From Owenia fusiformis (lineage: Eukaryota > Annelida > Polychaeta > Sabellida > Oweniidae): a stretch of DNA of 64,000 nt. Position numbers and translations under genes: made by a program. Below are positions 55,361 through 64,000 of the stretch, one piece after another. The stretch is from assembly GCA_903813345.2 (NCBI GenBank), contig CAIIXF020000008.1, positions 13,810,822-13,874,821 on the forward strand, read 5' to 3'. Under the pieces are notes generated by a model. It saw only the letters and a program-made list of their open reading frames with translations, ran no database searches and had not been told where the DNA came from. The stretch's first letter is position 1. The number at the start of each line of letters is the position of its first letter.

Positions 55361-56739
55361 AAGGCAGATCTTTGAGTAAAATGATCATAAACAACCTCAA
55401 ATGAAGGATATGTGTAACAACTAGACCAATGCCCCGGGACCAATGCCGTACCATAATTGAGGGGTAACATATTTTCCACACCGACTCTTATACCAGAAAA
55501 TGGAAAAATCTGTCTTAAAATGTGGGTCCATTGGCTTGACATACCAAATGTAAAAAAGGTACCCCACCTGAGTGTGAACCCCCGGGGTGAATGGTGAACA
55601 CACGGGGCAAGGAATTCTTCGATTTTGATTCAAGTAATTTTTTTTATAAAATTCATACTCATGTTAATAGCGGACGCCTTGGCCAAATAATCTTTCAAAT
55701 CATGCACTTTCCAAGTGATTTTGTAGCAAAATTGTGATAATATATGAACCCCTTGGAATTATTCAAAGACGGACCCCCGCCAGCCCATCCCCCATTCTTA
55801 CCTATGCTAAACACTAAGAAAATATATAGAATGGTATCTTACACTTTTTTCTAAATGTTGATATCCAAAAAACATATATTTTTGGTTTATCAACACATAC
55901 CGCTCACAATATAACAAGTATACAGATTGTAACATAGATAAGCGAATTGGGGAAAATTACAATCCCTTCGATCAAATTATTATAAGATTTAATCTCCAGC
56001 TGAGGTGCAATCAAAATGTTGATACACATAATTAGCAGTCAGAAAGATGCTCTTACCACTGTAGTTTTCAATATTCCCTTTGTTGTAACATCTTATTTCA
56101 AAAGAATGGATATTGATGGTTGTATGGAAGTATTCATATCAAACATTCACATTATAGTTTACAGTGGAATTCCCTCCATAAATGCAACATATTTACCATT
56201 TAAGATTTCATATTGGACTTTCCGCATAGTGATAAAATGTTGACGATATAGTTTTCGATAAAACCCCAGGGCCGTAGCTAGCTTTCAGTCTGGGGGAGGG
56301 GTGATGCAATCACCAAAATATTTTAGGTTTTCAGTCGGGGGGTGCGATCGTGACATAAATGAGGCAAAAAATATTTGTTTTGAATTTTTACGAAAATGAT
56401 GCAACTTCCTTCAAACCTGAGCTAGAAGCTTCAAACAAAAAATCAATTTAATGCTCTTTTCTTCCTCTACCTTATGGTACCTTTTATTGCTTGTAGGAGG
56501 GGGTGCGAACCCATCGCTTCTCCTCGTTACGCTTATAAACCCAATAACGTATTCCCAAGGAATCGACTTTATTAATTTATATGTGAAAAATGAGCTTGCA
56601 TGTACAAATTGCATCGTATGCAAACCTTCCCCTGACCGACCCGGTCATGTTTATGTCTTTTGAATGATGTCTACCCCTTGATGCATGCATCATTTAATAA
56701 GTGGTGTTAAGAATATTGGTGTAGGCCCTGGTCAATATC

Positions 56740-56812
56740 TCTAGATACGCAGAGTTTCTAGACCGGCTAAGCACGTCTAAAAATTACTAGAAAATCCACA
56801 ATTTATACAGTG
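56740..56812. repeat. internal CACTA-type end
   Basis: CTCTAGATACGCAGAGTTTCTAGACC, then GCACGTCTAAAAATTACTAG and a terminal ACAGTG resemble 58,430-58,501 closely. May mark the end of another copy nested in the 5.27 kb element. Confidence 0.6.
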
Positions 56813-57699
56813 ATATGGATTTCATGTTTCTATTGAATGCCTTATTTTGAAGTCTAGCTAAATAATCGAGTTTGATTTTAAACGTTTTCGGGGATCCGGG
56901 CAGAACTCAGGATATAGTACTTGAGTACATTTGCATTCAAAATAATTCAAAATTCAAAATTGCAAATATCATGGAAGTTGATTGCAATTATGTTCGATGA
57001 TCGTCAACATGAAAGAACAATATGTCTGAATAATTAGCTATTAAACATCTTTATCAAAACTTTCCTACACTTTTAAATGTTGATCTTGTCAAAGAGTACT
57101 CTCCATCTGAGATTCAGATGTAGATCGAAAATCAAATTGATTTCAAAGGTATTTATAGATGGTTTACATGAGGGGTTCTGTCCATGTGGGTGGTGTATTC
57201 CTTTCATAACAAAGAGTTGTTTTGCTTCCGGGGTCCTAAATTATTCAATTTTAAATAGTAACTAATAAGATTAAACAGATAAAAAAGACTCGGGGCACTG
57301 CCGTCGCCCCATCATGATCAATACAGGTGACAATAAGCGACACATGTTTCAGCGTCATGATAGTAAACCATGACATCTCAAATCTTCCCAGCCCTTGATT
57401 TTTGAGATCTTTCATCCCAGCTCATATTTCATCTAATTGGGGTCATAAAACTTGTGTAACTGTGCCTGTTGCATCCTCGCTGGAAGGGTATTTTACAAGT
57501 ATAAATGAAGTCCTTTGAAGAAGGATGTGCCTGTTGTTAAATACATGTACAATGCCTTACTACATTATGTAATGTATTGACATTAAGGTAGATGATTACA
57601 TGATAACAATCACACTTATTGACATTCATAACTCTTCCCATCTGATATGCTCAGATCACAGAATATGCCTCATTATATCAGAGCATGTTTCAGGCGTTT

Positions 57700-57900
57700 C
57701 AGACCCATAGCCAGGATTTGCCAAGGGGTGGGTTACTTTTTTAAGAAATTCCAGGGGGAGTTTACTTTTGGCAATGTTAGTTCAAAAATGAGCAAAATAA
57801 TTTAAAAGGTGCTCAGTATGGGGTAAAAACTGCAATTTTGGTCACGGAGGGGGGGGGGGGGGTCGCTAGAACCAATCTATCCCCCCTGTATTCGGGCCTG
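57700..57900. repeat. poly-G-containing dispersed repeat
   Basis: Begins CCCATAGCCAGGATTTGCCA, includes a G run at 57,849-57,862 and ends CCCCCCTGTATTCGGGCCTG. A similar GGGCCGTAGCTAG with G runs is at 56,270-56,345. Likely a short non-autonomous element; ends not certain. Confidence 0.4.
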
Positions 57901-58379
57901 CATGTGCTATCTACATATTTGACAATTGATTATTTGATTGACACGGTTCAAAGTGGACTTTGTTAATTATTCAAACTGTTTTAATATCTAGGAATATGCG
58001 TCCAAGTTAAAATCACTCGAAATCAGGGTAGATAAACCTAAGAAAAACACATTTCGTGTTTTCATTTGATCTTTAACATGATCCTGTAAAAATGTCAGAT
58101 TTAGCAAAATACATAGGCGATCTCCATCTGCACACAGCTACTCATTCCGACTAAGCTATTGCCTATACTTACACGCACACGCATACTTTTAAATTAATTT
58201 TATTTTGATAATGATTTAAAAAACACAAATTATTATTAACACGAAATTAAAATGATTGTTATATTCCAATCCTAGTGAAGTATAATTAAGCGCGACTATA
58301 GGGCATAACAACATGTGGCCAGTCTAATTATACTGTTTGTTTTGATAAGGCTGTGCAAAGAGATATCAAAACTCTTGAC

Positions 58380-58501
58380 ACGCTCTTTACACGCGAGGTC
58401 TTTGCACCTCTTGACACGTCTTGGAATCTCTAGATACGCGGAGTTCCTAGACTATCTTTGCACGTCTAGAAATTGCTTGGAATTTCACATTTGACGCAGT
58501 G
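58380..58501 (-). repeat. right subterminal repeat cluster of the CACTA-type element
   Basis: CTTGACACG at about 58,375 and 58,412, CTTTACACGCG, TTTGCACC, and CACGTCTAGAAATTGCTTGG leading to the inverted end. Confidence 0.7.
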
Positions 58502-58708
58502 ATTCCACAAATGTGGGAGCAAGGCCTTTTAACACCGCACACCCACCCTCCTTAGATTTGTCAAGAGTTGTTTAAATGGTCATTTATTAATACTGGTTGT
58601 ATTCCATGTGAAGTTGGGTTGATTCATTATCATTCTATTGGCATAGTGGAAGTTTGCTCATTAGCAATTGAGTGTGTTTAGAAACTGTACAAGTTTGGTC
58701 TCTAAATC

Positions 58709-59032
58709 ATGCCGTCTAGCGAAGCAACAGAAAGGAAAATGTTCCAAATCTTAAAGTGTTTGTCGAAACTAGACAGTCACCTGGATGAAGATGAGCTGTT
58801 ATCTTTTGACCCTGACAATAACTTAAAGGGTTTGTCATGCGATGAGTTGAAAGCGGGGATAATCAATTTGGTATATTCCGAAGAGGAGTTTGAGGAATTA
58901 AGTACTACATCAAAAACTTCTACTGATAACCAGTGTGAAATGCTTCGACTTGCTCACGCCGCCCTGACCATCCATGGAGATGATACGCCAAGGAAAGCGA
59001 AGAAACAAAAAACGGAGTCGGTAGAAGATCAG
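58709..59032 (+). CDS. 5' exon of the tyrosine-recombinase/gag-like locus
   Basis: Exon of 108 codons from ATG at 58,709 (MPSSEATERKMFQILKCL) to an AG/GTCAGT donor at 59,032/59,033. Acidic middle (DEDELLSFDPDNN, EEEFEELS), then a basic run PRKAKKQKTES that could be a nuclear localisation signal. No known domain. Both downstream open frames (59,416 and 60,220) begin at a 3' splice site and are in the same phase (0) as this donor. Probably N-terminal part of a gag-like or recombinase protein of an element. Confidence 0.55.
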
Positions 59033-59415
59033 GTCAGTTTCTTATAGAACTGGAAATTAACACATAAATTGTTCAAATACCATTTTTCTCCTGAATTTTA
59101 ACTTAGTCTGTTAACTTATTGTTCAAATATTGTAATATCCCAGATATTTCGCTTGAAATATAATGCCAATTGATAAAATTATATCATTATACTCTTATAG
59201 TCAAACTTCTAGCCTTAATTAAACCAGCATATGAACTACACTTGTAAAGTGCACTATAGGACATTGAATGCGAATGGGCTAACAGATTATTTTGATTACT
59301 TTGGTTCTTATTAATTACTGAAAACTGTTGTTTGAATTTCAAACTATTTTTCTGTACTCATGACACTCTCCATATTTTCTCAACATTCTCCGTTTTCATT
59401 AATTAACCTTTCCAG

Positions 59416-60126
59416 GAGTCATGTGATAAACTGTTTATTCAAGAAAGAATGGAACATGTAGACTCCCTTCTCGTCAACACTGCATATGAAAAACAAAAAT
59501 CGTCTCTTCAAATAGAACTTGAAAACTTTTTGGAAAAATTAACCCCTTCAAAACTTATACAATCAGCTATCCCTTTGGATATAAGGATGTTTCTTGTTAA
59601 TAAAGACTTGGGACAATTAAAATTCAATAACGTTATGCTTGCTCCAGATGAATCATCAATTCAAATAACTCTTACTATGGGTAAAACTACCAAAGTAAAT
59701 TGCCCAAGAATCATAGAATTACAGAAATCGAAAAACTCAACCTTGTACCCAGTAAATGCCTTTAAATTGTATAAACACTTTTTAAAAACTGAACATTTAC
59801 AGTTAGGGGGATACTGCTTCAAGCCACTCTTACCCAATTATAAATCATTGTCACCAGAGCGGCCACTTTCATCTACTCTAATCAATGACAGATTGAGGCT
59901 TTACCTCACACGTTTAAAATTATGGCAGGGTGAATCTTCACATGGCATAAGGCGAAATGTAGCCTCTACTTTAATGCGTCTAGGAGTTCCTAACGAGGGA
60001 ATTAAAGCTCATATAGGAATTAACTCTGATAGTGTCTTAAGATTCTATACAGCTCCTGCACATAAGGAACTTCAATCAGCAGCTTCACGAAGTCTCTCCG
60101 TCAACATCAAAAACAAATTTAAATGA
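59416..60126 (+). CDS. tyrosine recombinase exon
   Basis: Starts after CCTTTCCAG, first codons ESCDKLFIQERMEHVD, runs 236 codons to a stop. Tyrosine-recombinase features: a degenerate box I region (PLDIRMFLVNKDLGQL), then SSHGIRRNVASTLMRLG giving the H-x-x-R box II, and INSDSVLRFYTA with the likely nucleophile tyrosine. Such enzymes cut and rejoin DNA through a 3'-phosphotyrosine and occur in DIRS-type retroelements, Cryptons and others. Box I arginine and the third histidine are not certain. The frame is uninterrupted. DIRS-like versus Crypton-like cannot be settled here. Confidence 0.7.
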   Translation, partial: ESCDKLFIQERMEHVDSLLVNTAYEKQKSSLQIELENFLEKLTPSKLIQSAIPLDIRMFLVNKDLGQLKFNNVMLAPDESSIQITLTMGKTTKVNCPRIIELQKSKNSTLYPVNAFKLYKHFLKTEHLQLGGYCFKPLLPNYKSLSPERPLSSTLINDRLRLYLTRLKLWQGESSHGIRRNVASTLMRLGVPNEGIKAHIGINSDSVLRFYTAPAHKELQSAASRSLSVNIKNKFK

Positions 60127-60219
60127 TAAATTGCTCATTAAAATCTCTTTCGTTAGTAACACAAGCAAAATAACAAAAATCAATAATACTAAAATCAACT
60201 TCCTCTGCCTATTTTTCAG

Positions 60220-60560
60220 TTGAAAATTTTCAAATCCGAATTGGAGAAAATCAAGAAATCTCAGGGGTCAGATTCTTTGGCCAGTATTCTTCGAGAGGTA
60301 AAGGAATACGCGTCAAGACGGGACCCTGATACTGATGTTCTCCATAACAAATTATCCGCATTAGATCAGAGGGCTCCTTTGGATGGTCATAAAAAGGCCG
60401 ACACATATAGCCACGTATATGCAAGGTTCATGGCCATCGTAAAATCGGGTCCTTGGTTATAAGCCTTTTAGCTACTAAAGGAGAGGCAGCCGTCCTGGAT
60501 AGGGAGTTGAAATTCTTTAAGCTCACTCCTCGACCTCATCTAAATCGACCGTTGCACTTC
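60220..60560 (+). pseudogene. gag-like fragment
   Basis: After TATTTTTCAG: KIFKSELEKIKKSQGSDSLA, SILREVKEYASRRDPDTDV, then the LLATKGEAAVLDRELKFF block. Related to the fragment at 11,380-11,945, which continues to a CCHC knuckle; the knuckle is absent here because env-like sequence is joined on at about 60,540. Phase 0 at its 5' border, as for the recombinase exon. Broken. Confidence 0.6.
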
Positions 60561-61270
60561 AGTATTTCTTTGAAAAGCCAATTCAATTGTATCTTATTCG
60601 CGCACAAAAAGCTATTTCTGCTACGGGATACCGATATACCTTATACTTCATACATCATTTTATGGATGAAGAATTAACAATCAACATGACCGGCGTAGAA
60701 TTAGACTCAGTGGAGCCTATGATAAACCATGAAAAATTACCGGTCACTATGACATCAGCTAGATGGCAGAACGCTATCAAATCTGAGGGAATAATAAAAA
60801 CAGATGTTAAACATCTTGCGGATGCTGTAAGGTCGAAAGGACCTCTACATCTTTTGGAGGCGGATCAATTGAGTTTTGAGATGGGTGATTGGACTTTTTC
60901 TGAACAAATATAACCAATGTGATGATTTATGTTTCTTTTGCTCTGGCTGTGATCTTGATCATATCTAATATTTATGTGCTAACAAAAATAAAGTTTATAT
61001 TAACCACTATTCTGTCGATAAAGAATGTAATGAAAGCGGAAGGTCGTGTACATAGGAAATCTAGACTGATATTTGAGTTATCTTCATTGAGTCAATGAAT
61101 GACGATACCAATAACAAAGTTACAGTATGGGTATAATAGGTGTCAGTTGACTCAGCGAGGAGTTATACATAGTATTCAAGTTCAAAAGGGACTGTTTCAA
61201 AATACTTTATCCGTCGAATGGGGAGAAATCAGATTTATGTTGGATAATGAGTCAATGAATTTGAGTTTGA
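60540..61270 (+). pseudogene. env-like C-terminal part and env tail, family B
   Basis: Begins with text matching 63,655-63,760 (CTTCAGTATTTCTTTGAAAA). Then ELDSVEPMINHEKLPVTMTS, RWQNAIKSEGIIKTDVKHLA, LLEADQLSFEMGDWTF, open from 60,587 to 60,913. A membrane segment (VSFALAVILIISNIYVL, about 60,937) and the first part of the tail domain (ITKLQYGYN, SVEWGEIR) follow. Fossil; ends abruptly at about 61,270. Confidence 0.6.
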
Positions 61271-62700
61271 TTATTTAGTGAGATAAGTCTGCAATTATGT
61301 CTGTACACGTAGATTGTACGTTGAAGTTGGACCATCAATGATTTTGATTCCGACATTGCGTGCCCCTCTCAAACAAATAAGTCAAAGACAAATATATTTG
61401 AAATGTTTCCAGTATTGGTATTCATTTGTTGCAATGCAGATTGACTGATAGACCATTGTAATGGGTTGTGCTTGGGCCCGGTGCTTGGGATTCACAGAAT
61501 TATTCTATGATCATCTCAGGATATATTAAAATTAATTTGAAATGCGGATGTTTACATTAAAGATCTTGTTTTCATTTCGTTAAAACAAAACTATTGAAGA
61601 TATTAGATTAGATATTAGCGCACCTCAATGGAAAAGAATCAAAAGATACCCCAATTTAACGCGCAGCATGATAATTTGTCATTTTGGAAATTCATCAATA
61701 TGACTAAACTACATTTAGCCCCCCGGAACTAGATATCTAATGAAAGTTACATTTCATTCTTGATTTCTCGGAATAATTGAAATGAATAACATATTGTCAT
61801 ATATAAATTGCAACTATTATTATTTTGCTCTTAAGTTCAATTATGATTCAACGCCTTCCCTAAATTTTCTATCAGATCATCGATCCAAGACTTCAGCAAA
61901 TATTTCAATCATATTTTGCGTTTTATCATCTTTTCCAAAAGCTATACGCATATGGTACTACAACCACTTACTGACAGTGGTTTATCGTTATTTTTTGCAA
62001 ATATGGATGTTTACACTGCTTGTATCTTATTCTAGGGAGTTTTATATAGACGGGACTTCCTCTTCACAATGTAATTATATATTTTTCTGTTTTGTAGGTT
62101 CCCGTGGGTAAGATACACACAAGAACAATACGGCCCATCCTAAAGGGCACAGACCCGTCCCGTTAAATTATTTCATAACTTATAATAAGCAGATAAGTTG
62201 CTTTTTAGGTATTAAGCGACGATTAAGGACTGAAAACCAGAGTCACACATTTCCTCGGATATTCCTCCATAAGCAGATATACCCGTTTGCATGTTTTAAT
62301 TTTGTAATTTTCATTTGATTCTATGAGAGAGAATGCCTACACTGTTGAGAAAGCAAATAAACACGGAAAACATAAATATATTACTGTGAATGTTCTTACA
62401 GATCAATGAAGAAATATGGTAAACACAAATTAGAGATGTTAAGTTAAAAGAGTAGTTATTAGAAACATATGGTGGTATTTCAAGAAAATCGGACAGGGAA
62501 CTAGCCGAGAACCTATGTTACGTCACCAAGAAGAGGCGGATTTTGAGTAGTAGAATGCATAAATCTGTGTCCCTGAGAAAAATCCTAAGTTTTTAATGGT
62601 AGATGTCTGTGTCCCGGTTGCCCAAAATATTCCAATTAAAGGTTAGGTCCTGAATTGTTCTTCCTCTTTTGCCAAGCCACTGAATTGGTGAACACCAGAA
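61271..62700. other. no gene seen
   Basis: AT-rich 1.43 kb. An open frame at 61,782-62,111 is hydrophobic and of biased composition; I take it as chance. A TTACTTCCAG-like acceptor at about 62,750 precedes the env sequence. Confidence 0.45.
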
Positions 62701-62734
62701 CTACAAGCTTGCTGTCAATAAATATAAATACGGA

Positions 62735-64000
62735 TTGTTTATACTTCCAGAGGAGTCAACAGTGAGTATGACGCTTTATTACCATTTAGTGATAATGATG
62801 ATGGCCACGGGAGAATACCTAGTACACGCCCGAGAGAAAAACGCGGATCCGTGGAGATATAATTATGAAGTGAAATTCGTTCAAGTTAAGAATAACCATT
62901 TAGCTGACCCGGATTCATTTCACCTCACGTTTAAAATGGAAACATTACCTGTGATTAATGCTATTAATCAGCCAATTGAATTACCTTGCGCTCGTGATGG
63001 TTTATTGAACGTTGGCACATGTAAGCAAATCAGAGACATCATTAAAGTGCTGACTGACAAAATTTTAATGCATCAAAATAATTTAGAAGCGCTGTTGCCT
63101 AACGTAACCTTTTACAGGTATAAAAGCTGCTTTATTACAACCGATCGGGAACTTAGTCTCATCAATATTTGGTCTAGTGAGTGCTGATAAGTTCAAAATA
63201 TTAGCGTCGCATGTTAAATATTTGGAAACTTTGGGGAATAAATCAGCTGTTCGATTTAACCAATTTAAAAATAAATTGCATGACTTCATAGAAATGTCGG
63301 AAAACCGGTCCTCAAATGTGTTTTCTATGATTAGACAAAATCACGAATCCATTAATCAACTGTTGAATTACATAAATAGCACGGATATCAGGCTGCAACA
63401 TGATGAAATGAACATACGAAAACAAAAATTTAATATTGATAAAACTACCGGTTTGATGACGGCATATTTCAAATTCTTAAGTCAAGTCATATATAATTTG
63501 AAATTTGCTGAAACATGGTACCATAGACACGTCTTGGCGATTTAAATGGCTAATATGGGACGCTTATCACCGGATCTTACTTCGGCTAATGATCCAAAGA
63601 AAGCGTTAGATAAGATAAAAAATAAACTGTCGATACAATATCCGAACTTTCAAATAACTGAATCAGAACTTCAGTATTTCTTTGAAAAACCAGTGATATC
63701 TTATTTGCGCTCCAAAAGCTATCCGATGTAATGGTTGAGATACCTATTTCTGCTACGGGATACAAATATTCAATATATTATGCGGAAACTCACTCAGTGC
63801 CTATACCGCGTGATTTGTACTTCAAACAACAGCAAGATAACCAATCAATCATACTAAATAATCCTCAAAAATACATCGGTCTAAATAAAGAAAGTTCCTT
63901 TTACTTTGAACTAACCAGACACGAATACGACATTAATGGAAAATATGATTCTCAATCTCAAAATACATATTCTAATTTGAGACCTATACAAAAGAAATCG
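62735..64000 (+). pseudogene. env-like ectodomain, runs off the window
   Basis: N-terminal part from an ATG at 62,768: hydrophobic leader TLYYHLVIMMMATG fits a signal peptide, then NADPWRYNYEVKFVQVKNNH, PCARDGLLNVGTCKQIRD. Next (63,177-63,545) a helical region SADKFKILASHVKYLETLG, NRSSNVFSMIRQNHESI, LLNYINSTDIRLQHDEMN, like the coiled coil of baculovirus F/errantivirus env proteins. Then ITESELQYFFEKPVIS and, in a further stretch, HSVPIPRDL and GLNKESSFYFELTRHEY. Putative glycosylation sites NVT, NRS, NST. A TTCCAG acceptor at 62,748 suggests splicing, as known for gypsy env. Fossil with several breaks. Confidence 0.6.

Larger units (their letters stand above)
53237..58501. mobile_element. 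CACTA/EnSpm-type element, 5.27 kb
   Basis: Left end CACTGCGTGAAATATGGGAT and right end, on the reverse strand, CACTGCGTCAAATGTGAAAT are inverted repeats of about 28 bp. Flanks are ATT on both sides (53,234-53,236 and 58,502-58,504), a 3 bp target duplication. Subterminal repeats with CTTGACACG and TCTAGACGTG occur in both end regions. These three traits are typical of CACTA elements. No transposase was recognised, so it is either non-autonomous or too decayed. A related right-type end at 56,740-56,812 suggests a nested or second copy. Confidence 0.7.

Noticed and set aside
55025-55633. Overlapping reverse-strand frames of 70-100 codons
   Set aside because: Generated by the ~31-41 bp tandem repeat at 55,228-55,360; no known motif.
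54403-57862. Poly-G tracts as possible CRISPR, telomere or regulatory repeats
   Set aside because: They are plain mononucleotide runs at irregular spacing; no spacers, no telomere unit.
61782-62111. 109-codon hydrophobic frame as a membrane protein gene
   Set aside because: Low-complexity F/Y/S/I composition expected of AT-rich noncoding DNA; no splice or homology support.

Overview
The window looks like a gene-poor, AT-rich, transposon-dense piece of an invertebrate nuclear genome. The repeat mix (env-bearing LTR elements, a Polinton-like relic, mariner, hAT and CACTA-type elements, poly-G tracts) would suit a marine lophotrochozoan such as a mollusc, but the species cannot be read from the sequence. 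No tRNA, rRNA or CRISPR was seen, and few loci look like host genes.

Region 1 (1-37,870) is a one-strand array of partial copies of an env-bearing LTR retroelement group. The recurring 3' modules, all on the + strand, are: (i) an 'env tail' with two membrane segments and a conserved cytoplasmic-type domain; (ii) a short ORF after a conserved 3' splice-site-like signal that carries a TQT motif of the kind bound by dynein light chain LC8 ('LC8 ORF'); (iii) in one family only, a small cysteine/histidine RING-like ORF; (iv) a 1-1.4 kb noncoding tail with conserved RNA-like hairpins; (v) an LTR. Two LTR families interleave: family A (complete copy 35,962-36,679) and family B (complete copies 19,024-19,649 and 25,819-26,443). 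A third LC8 subtype (C) also occurs. Inserted in this array are a Polinton-like relic (2,151-8,156), a reverse-strand Ty3/gypsy relic (22,446-24,480) and a hAT-type transposon (31,993-33,322).

Region 2 (37,871-44,235) holds a Pif1-type helicase followed by an OB-fold-like multi-exon locus, with a mariner-type non-autonomous element between them, then a second Ty3/gypsy relic whose integrase C-terminus also carries TQT motifs, and a two-finger C2H2 gene with a coiled coil. Region 3 (45,085-49,760) is a recent direct duplication of a 2.34 kb unit carrying a conserved but decayed gene and a C-run/G-run hairpin. Region 4 (49,780-52,491) is another env relic, split by a mariner with long inverted repeats. 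Region 5 (53,237-58,501) is bounded by CACTG inverted repeats and an ATT target duplication, as in CACTA/EnSpm transposons. Region 6 (58,709-64,000) has a tyrosine-recombinase gene with splice signals, a gag-like exon in the same phase, an env tail, and at the window end an env ectodomain that runs off the edge.

The candidate novel system is the 3' accessory set of the LTR elements: a family of LC8-motif microproteins, a linked RING-like protein, and two positionally conserved hairpins before the 3' LTR, one of which shows paired substitutions between families. All retroelement and Polinton-like copies are treated as fossils; most are partial and broken.
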